This document shows, piece after piece, positions 28,941 through 37,336 of a stretch of DNA of 64,000 nucleotides. Both the position numbers and the translations under genes were made by a program. Under the pieces are notes generated by a model, which did no database searches, was not told where the DNA came from, and saw nothing but the letters and a program-made list of their open reading frames with translations. Each line of letters opens with the position of its first letter. Position 1 is the first letter of the stretch. Where the stretch lies: contig CAVVWN010000014.1 in the NCBI GenBank assembly GCA_963752045.1, forward strand, positions 806,001 through 870,000. Direction: 5' to 3'. The DNA comes from DATKDF01 sp963752045 (GTDB taxonomy: Bacteria > Acidobacteriota > Vicinamibacteria > Vicinamibacterales > SCN-69-37).

Positions 28941-29056
28941 ACCAGCCTCCTTTCGTGGCGATGCCGCGCGAGATGCGAATCCGGCCGCTGGCTTGGTCTT
29001 GATTGTACCGGAAGGTATCCTAGCAGTGCCGGCCTGTCGCAAGGAGAGTGAGAATC

Positions 29057-29989
29057 GTGCCGCGGTCGATCCGCATCATCGCTCTCGGTGGCGTTCTTCT
29101 CACCGGCGCGGCCGTCCTCAGGGCCGGATCGGCCGAGTCTGGCCAGTTCCGGTCCACCGTGCGGACGGTTCCCGTGTACGTCACCGTGCTGGGTCCGGAC
29201 GGTCGCCTCGTGACGGACCTCACGCAGGACGACTTCGAGATCTACGACGAGAAGGCCCGCCAGGAGATCACTGTTTTCTCGAACGACATCCAGCCCATCA
29301 CGGTCGTGATGATGCTCGACCGAAGCGGCAGCGTGGCCTCGAAGTTCCGCCTCGTGCAGGAGGCGGCCGAAGCGTTCGTGGATCGCCTGCTGCCGGAGGA
29401 CAAGGCCCGCATCGGCAGTTTCTCGAATCGTGTGCAGGTCGATCCGCGGGAGTTCACGAGCGACAAGGACGAGATGCGGACCATCCTGGCCACCGAGCTC
29501 CAGGAGCCAGGGGCCACGCCGCTCTGGAACGCGGTCGACGTGGCGATGACGGCGCTTCTTCGGCAGGAAGGACGGCGTGTCGTCCTCGTGTTCACCGACG
29601 GGCGCGACATGCCTCCCACGCTTCGTCCGACGAACATCTCCGAGGGCTACGTCAAGAAGCGCGCGCGCGAGGAGGACGTCATGGTGTACGGCATCGGCCT
29701 CACCGGCATGAGCCCGGGACGGGGCGGGGGCCGGACGCGCATGACGGAGCCCGACGAAGGGCTGATGGAGCTGGCTGCCGAGTCAGGCGGCGGCTATTTC
29801 GAGATCCGGTCCACCGACAACCTGGGCGAGACGTTCGCGCGGGTTGCCGACGAGCTGCATCGCCAGTACCTGCTGGGTTTCGTGCCGCAGAAGCTCGACG
29901 GTAAGATGCACGACCTCGAGGTGCGCCTCAAGCGGGACGGCATGACCGCGCGCGCTCGCCAGAGCTATCTCGCCCCCAGGCAGAGGTGA
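29057..29989 (+). CDS. Exported VWFA-domain protein of the acidobacterial type
   Basis: A 310-residue secreted protein. AAGGAG at 29041-29046 is 10 bp before the GTG at 29057, preferred over the GTG at 29048. A signal peptide (residues 4-25) precedes a short conserved segment VPVYVTVLGPDGRLVTDLTQ and DDFEIYDEK, typical of the VWFA-related acidobacterial family. The metal-ion-dependent adhesion site is DRSGSV near residue 95. The domain ends with LAAESGGGYFEIRST and a C-terminal sheet. Likely a periplasmic protein-protein interaction module; no partner is adjacent. Confidence 0.82.
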   Translation: MPRSIRIIALGGVLLTGAAVLRAGSAESGQFRSTVRTVPVYVTVLGPDGRLVTDLTQDDFEIYDEKARQEITVFSNDIQPITVVMMLDRSGSVASKFRLVQEAAEAFVDRLLPEDKARIGSFSNRVQVDPREFTSDKDEMRTILATELQEPGATPLWNAVDVAMTALLRQEGRRVVLVFTDGRDMPPTLRPTNISEGYVKKRAREEDVMVYGIGLTGMSPGRGGGRTRMTEPDEGLMELAAESGGGYFEIRSTDNLGETFARVADELHRQYLLGFVPQKLDGKMHDLEVRLKRDGMTARARQSYLAPRQR

Positions 29990-30000
29990 CGCGGTCGAGA

Positions 30001-30148
30001 TAGCCCCGGTGGCCCCTTGCGTTGACGAAGCCGATGCGTCGTCGGGTGTCGGAGGGGCGGACTTCAGCCCGCCCAGTCGTGGGCCGGCTGAAGCCGGCCC
30101 CTCCTGCGGATACCGTGAGTACGTCAACGCAAGTGGCCGCCGGGGCTA
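30001..30148. mobile_element. 148-bp MITE-like palindromic element with 26-bp terminal inverted repeats
   Basis: The first 26 bases (30001-30026, starting TAGCCCCGGTGGCCCC) are repeated in inverted orientation at 30123-30148 with 24 of 26 matches. Inside is a second inverted repeat of 23 bp (30051-30073 and 30082-30104, 20 matches) containing the GGCTGAAG/CTTCAGCC core. There is no coding capacity. Its right end supplies the TAG stop of the PilZ gene. No target-site duplication is obvious. It may be a non-autonomous transposable element or a large REP-like sequence. Confidence 0.55.
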
Positions 30149-30541
30149 GGATGTCTCTCGGGACGACGGATCGAAGCCGAGGGCCCCGGCCACCGCTTCG
30201 ATGAGTCCATTCACCCGCTGCCCGGCGTCGGGTTCGATCATGGCAAACCGGAAGTGAGTGACGAAGTCCGAACGGCCCGACGCGCGCTCCGACTGCACGA
30301 CCTGGGCGAGCAGCGTCACCGACGGCAGCTCGTGCAGGAGGAACTCGCAACTGTGGAGCGTGCCGGCCTCCATCGGGGCGGGCGATTCGACGCCAAAGCC
30401 ACCGAAGCTGAGATCGCGCACCGGCAGGGGTTCACCAGAGTGATGGAGGTCGGTCCGGAGGACGCTGCGCACCCGGACCCTGGGCGAGCGCCGTCTCTCA
30501 CGGGTGCCGGCGGACGATTCGGGAGGCGTCGGAGGTTCCAT
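30146..30541 (-). CDS. PilZ-domain protein
   Basis: A 131-residue single-domain protein. Residues 14-25 (TRERRRSPRVRV) supply the RxxxR-type arginines, and DLSFGGFGVES (about residues 43-53) matches the D/N-x-S-x-x-G motif, the two signatures of c-di-GMP-binding PilZ domains. It has no other domain, so it would act as an adaptor. The start ATG at 30541 has no strong ribosome site. The stop codon coincides with the end of the adjacent inverted-repeat element, so insertion may have altered the original C-terminus. Confidence 0.75.
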   Translation of the reverse strand: MEPPTPPESSAGTRERRRSPRVRVRSVLRTDLHHSGEPLPVRDLSFGGFGVESPAPMEAGTLHSCEFLLHELPSVTLLAQVVQSERASGRSDFVTHFRFAMIEPDAGQRVNGLIEAVAGALGFDPSSRETS

Positions 30542-30665
30542 GGCCTGTCCCTTCGAACCTCTTTTCGGCTTGGACCGCGCCGATCATGAGGCTGGCCCCG
30601 GCACCTGCCGGAGCGGCTGCAGGGAACTGCAAACCGCTATAGACTTGGGTTCCGGGAGCCTTCAA

Positions 30666-30926
30666 ATGCCACGCCGATCCGGACGTTCCACGAGGTCCAC
30701 ACGCGTCAGTCGTAACGAGAACTGCCCCTGCGGCAGCGGCCGGAAATACAAGTATTGCTGCGAGAGGAAGACCGCCGCCATGAGCACCGGAGGTCGCGTG
30801 CTCCTCGCGCTCGTCATCGCCGTGGCGCTCGTGGGAGTCGTGCTGGCCTTCGCCAACCGGAGCGACGAGACCGGCCGCCCTGGGCAGGTCTGGTCGGCCG
30901 AGCACGGCCACTACCACGACAGTTAA
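30666..30926 (+). CDS. SEC-C motif small membrane protein
   Basis: An 86-residue protein starting at ATG 30666; earlier in-frame codons overlap the PilZ gene and lack support. The basic N-terminus leads into a complete SEC-C zinc motif NENCPCGSGRKYKYCC, then one membrane helix (about residues 41-62, LLALVIAVALVGVVLAFA) and a short tail GQVWSAEHGHYHD. SEC-C motifs bind zinc and in SecA contact SecB and the ribosome. Here the motif would be cytoplasmic with the His-rich tail outside. The role is unknown. Convergent with bcp. Confidence 0.7.
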   Translation: MPRRSGRSTRSTRVSRNENCPCGSGRKYKYCCERKTAAMSTGGRVLLALVIAVALVGVVLAFANRSDETGRPGQVWSAEHGHYHDS

Positions 30927-30975
30927 CCCCGGTGGCCTTCCGGGTCAGTAGTCCAGGCGCGGGCCGTCCGACGGT

Positions 30976-31443
30976 TCAGAGCGTCTTGATCGCTTCGAGC
31001 ACTTCGTCGGCGTGACCGTTCACCTTCACGTTGTCCCACCGGCGAGCCACCTTGCCCGCGCCATCGATGAGGTACGTCGTGCGCACGATGCCCATGTACT
31101 TGCGTCCGTAACGTGACTTCTCCTGCCACACGCCGTACTTCTCCGCCACGGCGTGGTCGGCGTCGGCGAGCAGCGGAAACGTCAGGCCGTGCTTGGCGGC
31201 GAACTTCGCCTTGCTTTTCTCGTCGAGAATGCTCACGCCGAAGACGACGCCCTTGCTCCGCGTGAAGGCCGGCAGCCGCGCTTCGAAGTCGCACGATTCC
31301 TGCGTGCAGCCCGGCGTGTCGTCCTTCGGGTAGAAATACAGCACCACGGGCGTGCCGGCGTACTCCGACAGCCGGTGCGTCGTGCCGGCCTGGTCCTTCA
31401 GAGCAAACGCCGGGGCCTTCCTGCCGGGATCGACGAGCGCCAT
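30976..31443 (-). CDS. bcp: Thioredoxin-dependent peroxiredoxin of the Bcp/PrxQ type
   Basis: A 155-residue peroxidase. The peroxidatic cysteine C46 is in DDTPGCTQESC and the resolving cysteine C51 five residues later, the PrxQ arrangement. The rest (GVVFGVSILDEKSKAKFAAK, TFPLLADAD, RTTYLIDGAGKV) is typical of Bcp. The ATG at 31443 has GGAGG 7 bp upstream; a much longer open frame continues upstream but is an antisense shadow of the next permease. It reduces hydrogen peroxide and organic hydroperoxides in the cytoplasm. Confidence 0.93.
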   Translation of the reverse strand: MALVDPGRKAPAFALKDQAGTTHRLSEYAGTPVVLYFYPKDDTPGCTQESCDFEARLPAFTRSKGVVFGVSILDEKSKAKFAAKHGLTFPLLADADHAVAEKYGVWQEKSRYGRKYMGIVRTTYLIDGAGKVARRWDNVKVNGHADEVLEAIKTL

Positions 31444-31575
31444 GTGCACCCTCCTCAGCCCATCATCTTGCCTCATCTGCCGGGGCCCCTGTCGAGCGCC
31501 CTGTCTCCAGGCTTCCGGTGAACCTTCTCCCGTTCCGCGCGTAAGTAGTTCTTGTTGACGCACGTAATCGCGACG

Positions 31576-34041
31576 ATGCTGCAGGACCTGCGTTACGCCA
31601 TCCGGCTCCTTGCCAAAGACCGCAGTTTCACGGTCACGGCTCTCGTCACCCTGGCCGTGTGCATCGCCGCCAACACCGTCATCTTCAGCATCGTGCGCTC
31701 GGTGCTGATGAAACCGCTGCCGGTGCCCGATGCCGAGGCGCTGGTGCTCGTCTACAACAGCTACCCGCATGCCGGATACCCGCGGGCGGCGACGGCCGTG
31801 CCCGACTACTTCGACCGCGTCGCCGAAGTGCCGGCCCTTGCCGAACAGGCGCTCTTCCAGCGGACGAGCCTGACCTACGGGTCCGACCTGGGCGCCGAGC
31901 AGATCATCGGTATTCGGGCGACGCCGTCCTTCTTCACGCTCACCAGGATGCAGCCGGCGGCGGGCCGCGTCTTCCGGGAGGAGGAAGGCGAACCCGGCGC
32001 GGACCGGCAGGCGATCCTCGCGCATGGCTTCTGGCAGCGCGCGTTCGGCGGCGATCCGTCGGTGGTCGGCCGGACGATTCGCGTCGACGGGCAGCCCCGT
32101 ACGGTCGTCGGCGTCGCGCCGGCGAGCTTCACGTTCGTGTGGGACGACATCGACGTGTTCGTGCCCGCGGCGTTCACGCCCGAGGACAAGGGGTTCGACC
32201 GTCGGCACAGCAACAACTGGCAGATGGTGGGCCGCATCGCTCCGGGCTCCAGCCTGTTCGAGGTCCAGCAGCAGGTCGACGCGCTCAACGCCGCCAACGA
32301 CGAGCGGTTTCCCGAGTTCCATCAGATTCTCCAGGACGCGGGCTTTCATTCCGTCGCCGTCGGTCTGCAGGATGATGTCGTGCGGGACGTGACCGCCGTC
32401 CTGTACCTGCTCTGGGGCGGCGTGCTGTTCGTGCTCGTCATCGGGTGCGTCAACATCGCGAACCTCGTGCTCGTGCGGTCGAGCGCGCGGGCGCGGGAGC
32501 TGGCCACGCGCCACGCAATTGGCGCCGACCTCGGTCGCCTGGCCCGTCAACTGCTGACCGAGACGACGCTGCTCGCGCTCGTCGGCGGCCTGCTTGGCCT
32601 CCTTGCCGGGTGGTGGGCGCTCGGGTGGGTGCGCGCGCTCAACCTGAGTCAGCTGCCGCGCAGCCATGAGATCGAGCTCGATCCCGCCGGGGCCGTCGCG
32701 ATCCTGGCTGTGGCGACGGCGGTGGGATTGGCGCTCGGCGTGGCCCCGGCGTTCAGATTGCGCCGGATGAACCTGAACGTCCAACTGCGCGAAGAGAGCC
32801 GGGGCGGCACGAGCAGCCGGCACGCGCAGCGGGTCCGACGGGTGCTGGCCACCGCGCAACTGGCCGTGGCGTTCGTGCTCCTCATCGGCGCCGGCCTGAT
32901 GCTCACGAGCTTTCGAGCCGTGCTCGGTCTGGATCTCGGGTTCGAGGCCGACCGCGTGCATGCAGCCCACGTCGCGTTGCCGGCCGTCGACTACCCGACG
33001 GCCGAGGCCCGGACGGCGTTCTTCGACCGCGCGCTCGAGGCCGTCCGCGCGATTCCGGATGTGGCGTCGGCGGGCGCGACAAGCGCGCTCCCATTCACCG
33101 GCGATCACAGTGACAGCGTGATCCTGGCCGAGGGCTACGACATGAAGCCCGGTGAGTCGGTGATCTCGCCCGCGCTGGCGGTCGTGACGCCCGGGTACTT
33201 CGAGAGCATGGGCGTCGAACTCGTCGAGGGGCGCCTGTTCGAGCCGGCGGACATGACCGGCCGCGTGCCGGTCATCGTCATCGACGACCGGCTTGCCCGC
33301 CGGTTCTTTGCCGACCGCCCGGCCGTCGGAAGACGGTTCTACTTTCCGACGAGCATCGAGGACATTGCCGCCATCACCGACGACACCGAGTTCATGACGG
33401 TCGTCGGCGTCATCAGCGAGATCAGGGTGGACGACCCGCGCGCGGAGAATGCGCCGGTCGGCGCCTATTACCTGCCGCTCGCGCCCCGGCCACGGCAGGC
33501 TCCCGACACGATGGCTCTCGCCATGCGCGTGCGAAGCGACTCGGGCGTTCTCATGAGCCAGGTGCAGCGCGCCATCGCCGCCATCGATCCCGACCTGCCG
33601 GTGTACCGGACCGGCACGATGCAGCACTGGATCGACGGCACGCTCGTGAGCCGCCGGGTGCCGATGTATCTGGCCATGGCATTCGGCGTCGTCGGGCTGT
33701 TCCTGTCGGCTGTCGGCATCTACGGCGTGCTGGCCTACGGCGTGGCCGAGCGTCGGCGGGAACTTGGTGTCCGCCTGGCGCTCGGCGGATCGACGGGACG
33801 CATGTTTGCGCTCGTGCTCGGAGACGGTCTTCGCATCACGGCCGCCGGGCTCGGGCTCGGCCTTGCCGGCTCGTTGGCCGTCGGGCGTGTCATGGAGAGC
33901 CAGTTGTTCGGCGTGTCGGCGCTCGATCCCGCCGTCGTGGCCGGCGTGGTCCTCACGCTCGCCCTCGTCGCGCTCGCCGCGAGCGTCCTCCCGTCCTGGC
34001 GCGCGACCCGCATCAGCCCGATCGACGTCCTCAACAAGTAG
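31576..34041 (+). CDS. ADOP-type MacB/FtsX-like permease
   Basis: An 821-residue second member of the orphan permease family in this window. LQDLRYAIRLLAKDRSFTVT leads into the first membrane helix and a MacB core domain (residues about 45-275), three helices (VLVIGCVNIANLVLVRSS...), a second module from about residue 420, and the terminal helices with ERRRELGVRLALGGS. The TTG at 31552 is an alternative start but unlikely. No ATPase gene adjoins. It could use a MacB-like ATPase encoded elsewhere; the substrate is unknown. Confidence 0.85.
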   Translation: MLQDLRYAIRLLAKDRSFTVTALVTLAVCIAANTVIFSIVRSVLMKPLPVPDAEALVLVYNSYPHAGYPRAATAVPDYFDRVAEVPALAEQALFQRTSLTYGSDLGAEQIIGIRATPSFFTLTRMQPAAGRVFREEEGEPGADRQAILAHGFWQRAFGGDPSVVGRTIRVDGQPRTVVGVAPASFTFVWDDIDVFVPAAFTPEDKGFDRRHSNNWQMVGRIAPGSSLFEVQQQVDALNAANDERFPEFHQILQDAGFHSVAVGLQDDVVRDVTAVLYLLWGGVLFVLVIGCVNIANLVLVRSSARARELATRHAIGADLGRLARQLLTETTLLALVGGLLGLLAGWWALGWVRALNLSQLPRSHEIELDPAGAVAILAVATAVGLALGVAPAFRLRRMNLNVQLREESRGGTSSRHAQRVRRVLATAQLAVAFVLLIGAGLMLTSFRAVLGLDLGFEADRVHAAHVALPAVDYPTAEARTAFFDRALEAVRAIPDVASAGATSALPFTGDHSDSVILAEGYDMKPGESVISPALAVVTPGYFESMGVELVEGRLFEPADMTGRVPVIVIDDRLARRFFADRPAVGRRFYFPTSIEDIAAITDDTEFMTVVGVISEIRVDDPRAENAPVGAYYLPLAPRPRQAPDTMALAMRVRSDSGVLMSQVQRAIAAIDPDLPVYRTGTMQHWIDGTLVSRRVPMYLAMAFGVVGLFLSAVGIYGVLAYGVAERRRELGVRLALGGSTGRMFALVLGDGLRITAAGLGLGLAGSLAVGRVMESQLFGVSALDPAVVAGVVLTLALVALAASVLPSWRATRISPIDVLNK

Positions 34042-34107
34042 CTGGCGCTTGCCTCTGCGACGGCCGGCGCGCTAAGGTTCCATCCACCGTATACAAGGAG
34101 ACCAGCG

Positions 34108-34434
34108 ATGCCGAAGTTTCTCGTGCGTGGCAACTACACACAGGAAGGCCTGAAGGGGCTCATGAAGGATGGCGGCACCGGCCGCCGTGATGCCGTGGCC
34201 AAGGCCGTGGCCAGCCTCGGTGGCAAGCTCGAGTCGATCTATTTCGCCCTCGGAGACACCGACGTCTACGTCATCGCCGACCTGCCCGACGCCGTGTCGG
34301 TCTCCGCGGTCGCGCTGGCGGCGGGCGCAAGCGGCGCCGTGCGTATCAACACGTGCGAGCTGCTGACACCGGAAGACGTCGACATGGCCATCGCCAAGAC
34401 GGTGTCGTACCGCTCGCCCGGCACCAAGGTGTAG
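34108..34434 (+). CDS. GYD-domain protein
   Basis: A 108-residue alpha/beta protein behind a good AAGGAGA ribosome site. It begins FLVRGNYTQEGLKGLMKDGG, has SLGGKLESIYFALGDTDVYV in the middle with the motif corresponding to G-x-Y-D, and ends CELLTPEDVDMAIAKT. GYD proteins form dimeric ferredoxin-like folds of unknown function and occur singly. No partner gene is suggested by the context; the neighbours are a permease and a convergent beta-propeller gene. Confidence 0.82.
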   Translation: MPKFLVRGNYTQEGLKGLMKDGGTGRRDAVAKAVASLGGKLESIYFALGDTDVYVIADLPDAVSVSAVALAAGASGAVRINTCELLTPEDVDMAIAKTVSYRSPGTKV

Positions 34435-34459
34435 CCGGCGCGGGCCGTCGCCCGACGAT

Positions 34460-35758
34460 TCAGTCCGCGGCGATGCAGTAGAGGTTCCGGTACCCGCGCA
34501 GGTAGATTTCGCCGTCCACCAGGGCCGGCGACGCATCGAAGCCATCGTCGAGCGAGTTGACCGAAAGCACCTCGTAGGTCGGACCGTGCCTGAGCACGAG
34601 GGTGTCGCCTTCACGGCCCGGGATGTACACGCGGCCGGCCGCGCCGGCCGGCGAGGCGAACACGTTCGGCACCGCTTCGAGCCGCTCGGTGACGTAGTGC
34701 GGCGAGCCGGTCTTCGCGTCGAAGACCGAGAGGATGCCGTTGTTCGACTTGAGCATGTACAGGAGCCCGTCGTAGAGCAGCGGCGACGGCACGTACGGCG
34801 TGTCGCGCCCGTACGTCCACGCGATCGCGCTCGTGTCCGTGATGTCGCCCTTCGCCTCGCTCAGGCGGATGGCCTTGAGGCTGTTGCCGCGGTACCCGCT
34901 CATCAGAATGACAAGGCCGTCGGCCGCCACCGGCGAAGGAATCGGGTTCATCGTGAGGCCGGCCGTGTGCCACACGACGTCGCCGGTCTCGAGGTCGTAG
35001 CTCTGGATCTGGTTCATCGCGCCGGTGATGACCTGGGCCCGGCCGTTCACCTCGACGATGAGCGGCGTGAACCACGAGTCGATCTCGTCACGGTTCCGGC
35101 GCCACAGCTCCTCGCCCGTGTTCTTGTCGAGGGCGACGATGAACGACTGGTCCTGGTGATCCCAGACAACGATCAGGTGCCGGCCGAAGAGGGCGGGTGT
35201 GGTGCCCTCGCCGAACTGGTTCCGCATCCGCTTGTCGCCGAGGTCCTTCTGCCAGGCGAGGGTGCCGTTCATGTCGTACGCGTAGAGGCCTTGCGATTCG
35301 AAGGACGCGATGACATGCTCGCCGTCGGTCACCGCCGACGCCGACGCGTACGTGCCGTTCTCGGTGTGCGTGCCTTCGTGGGGCGCTTCTTCGCGCGCGG
35401 TGCGCTCCCACGCCACCTTGCCGGTCTTGCGGTCCACGGCCATCACCACGAACTTGTGCAGCACGCCGGGCGCCGCCCGGCCGCTTTCGGAGACGGCCGT
35501 CAGCACGAAGACGTGATCGCCCCACACGACGGGCGTCGCCGAACCGCGGCCGGGGATCGGCAGCTTCCAGCGGATGTTCGTCGTCTCGCTCCACTCGGTG
35601 GGTGGATTGGCCGTGGGCGAGACGCCCGTCATGTGCGGGCCGCGCCATTGAGGCCAGTAGCGCTCGGCGTCGGTCGCGCGCGAGGCGGCGACGGGCGCCA
35701 TGAGCACGGTGAAGGCGACCGGAATGAAGGCGATGACAGCAGAGCGGCAGGTCTTCAC
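34460..35758 (-). CDS. Secreted PQQ-binding-like beta-propeller protein
   Basis: A 432-residue exported protein with a signal peptide (residues 1-26) followed by YWPQWRGPHMTGVSP, the opening typical of PQQ-like repeat proteins of Acidobacteriota and Planctomycetota. Seven or eight blade repeats follow, each of the form KNTGEELWRR, LETGDVVWHT or MNGTLAWQKDLG. It lacks the quinoprotein dehydrogenase active-site residues I would expect, so a structural or binding role is as likely as PQQ-dependent catalysis. It is convergent with the GYD gene and divergent from the NRAMP-related transporter. Confidence 0.78.
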   Translation of the reverse strand: MKTCRSAVIAFIPVAFTVLMAPVAASRATDAERYWPQWRGPHMTGVSPTANPPTEWSETTNIRWKLPIPGRGSATPVVWGDHVFVLTAVSESGRAAPGVLHKFVVMAVDRKTGKVAWERTAREEAPHEGTHTENGTYASASAVTDGEHVIASFESQGLYAYDMNGTLAWQKDLGDKRMRNQFGEGTTPALFGRHLIVVWDHQDQSFIVALDKNTGEELWRRNRDEIDSWFTPLIVEVNGRAQVITGAMNQIQSYDLETGDVVWHTAGLTMNPIPSPVAADGLVILMSGYRGNSLKAIRLSEAKGDITDTSAIAWTYGRDTPYVPSPLLYDGLLYMLKSNNGILSVFDAKTGSPHYVTERLEAVPNVFASPAGAAGRVYIPGREGDTLVLRHGPTYEVLSVNSLDDGFDASPALVDGEIYLRGYRNLYCIAAD

Positions 35759-35860
35759 GGGTATCCTCCTGTGGCTCGAGCCCTTTGAGGATACTGCCCG
35801 AGCCGGCCGCCCGGCCGACCGGCCGCGTGCGTGCGAGTATGATTGCGAACCTCGAGGTCA

Positions 35861-37324
35861 ATGAACACCGCGCCAGAGTCACGCTCCGGCCTGCCGGCCT
35901 GGTCACCAGCCGACCTGCCGGACGCTCCGCGTCCGGTCGGGCTCAAGTGGCTGGGCGTCGTCGGCCCAGGTGTCATCGTGCTCGGCGCCTCGATTGGCAG
36001 CGGCGAGTTCCTGCTCGGGCCGGCGGTGTTCGTGCGGTACGGGCTCACGCTGCTGTGGATCACGGGCGTCGCCGTGTGGCTGCAGACGGTCTTCAACACC
36101 GAGCTCATGCGCTACACGGTGGCGACCGGCGAGCCGGTGTTCACCGGGTTCATGCGCACGCGGCCGTCGTCGACGGCCTGGGCCTGGTTCTACTCGCTCA
36201 TGTACCTGTTGCAGGCCGGGTGGCCTGCCTGGGCGGCCAATGCCGCCGGCGCGCTGTTCTTCCTCATGGCCCGCCGGCTGGCCACGCCTGAGGATGCGGC
36301 CGCCGTCTACTATCTCGGCGCGGCCACGTTCGGCGTATGCGTGGCCATTCTCCTCGTGGGCCGGCGCATCGAACGAACGCTCGAGCTTCTCAACTGGGTG
36401 CTCGTCGTCTGCATCTTCGGGACGTTCATCGTGCTGGCACTGGTGTTCGTGCCGGGCGATCTGTGGGTGCGCGCCGGCGCGGGCCTCGTCGGCTTCGATT
36501 CGGAGGCCGGCGGGTTCATCCTGATCCCCGAGAACATGGACTTCGTGCTGCTCGCGGCCTTCGTGGGCTACGCGGGCCTCGGCGGCATCACGAACGTGAC
36601 GTTGGCCAACTGGGCCCGCGATCGCGGTTACGGCATGGGCGAGCGGGCCGGCTACATTCCCGCCGCGGTGGGCGGCAAGCACGTGCCGCTCTCGCCGACC
36701 GGCTTCATGTTCGATCCGACGCGCGACAACATGGCACGCTGGCACGGCTGGTGGCGCATCGTGCGAGCCGACCAGTGGGGCGTGTTCTTCGTCGGCGGCA
36801 TCCTGGGCATGGTGCTGCCGGCCCTGCTCTACGTGACGATCCTGCCGGCGGGCACCGACATCCGTGGGCTCGCGATCGCCGCCGAGCTGGCCTCGGGCGT
36901 CGGCGCGCGGGCCGGCGCGCTCATGGCCGGCGTCGTGGCGCTGCTGGCCGCGTGGATTCTCCTCAAGACGCAGCTCGACCAGCTCGAAGCGCTGGTTCGT
37001 TCGATCACCGACATGCTCTGGGCCGGCAGCGCTCGCGTCCGCGCCTGGCGGGGCGGCGACGTGCGCGCCGTCTACTATGGGGTGCTTGCGCTCGCGGTCG
37101 CGTGGGCGCTCGTCGCGCTGCAGATGAGCACGCCCATCGGACTGCTCCAGCTCGGCGCGAACATCGCGAGCGGCGCCTTCGTCGTGACGTCGCTGCACTT
37201 GCTCTACATCAACACGCGCCTTCTGCCGCCGGCGCTCCGCCCGCCATTCTGGCGCCGCGCCGCGCTCGTCTTCATGGCCGTCTTCTACGGGTTCTTCGCG
37301 GCGATGTCCGTCGCGAGCCTCTGA
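35861..37324 (+). CDS. NRAMP-related membrane transporter lacking the canonical metal motif
   Basis: A 487-residue integral membrane protein with about eleven helices in the APC/LeuT fold pattern. The first helix region reads GPGVIVLGASIGSGEFLLGP, where canonical Nramps have the metal-ligating DPGN. The helix-6 region reads FVGYAGLGGITN in place of the usual methionine-containing motif. It nevertheless aligns in layout with the Nramp family (WLQTVFNTELMRYTVATGEP after helix 2). The ATG at 35861 is preferred, with GAGG 4 bp upstream. The transported substrate is unknown and may not be manganese or iron. Confidence 0.65.
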   Translation: MNTAPESRSGLPAWSPADLPDAPRPVGLKWLGVVGPGVIVLGASIGSGEFLLGPAVFVRYGLTLLWITGVAVWLQTVFNTELMRYTVATGEPVFTGFMRTRPSSTAWAWFYSLMYLLQAGWPAWAANAAGALFFLMARRLATPEDAAAVYYLGAATFGVCVAILLVGRRIERTLELLNWVLVVCIFGTFIVLALVFVPGDLWVRAGAGLVGFDSEAGGFILIPENMDFVLLAAFVGYAGLGGITNVTLANWARDRGYGMGERAGYIPAAVGGKHVPLSPTGFMFDPTRDNMARWHGWWRIVRADQWGVFFVGGILGMVLPALLYVTILPAGTDIRGLAIAAELASGVGARAGALMAGVVALLAAWILLKTQLDQLEALVRSITDMLWAGSARVRAWRGGDVRAVYYGVLALAVAWALVALQMSTPIGLLQLGANIASGAFVVTSLHLLYINTRLLPPALRPPFWRRAALVFMAVFYGFFAAMSVASL

Positions 37325-37336
37325 CGGCCGGCCCGC

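Noticed and set aside
30976..33627. An 883-codon minus-strand open frame covering bcp and most of the second ADOP permease
   Set aside because: Only the last 155 codons form a recognisable protein (Bcp) with a ribosome site; the rest is arginine/histidine-rich antisense sequence of a well-supported permease, as expected in GC-rich DNA.
34085..34100. TATAC sequence before the GYD gene as a -10 element
   Set aside because: It lies directly upstream of the ribosome site, which would put the transcription start inside that site; no -35 element fits.
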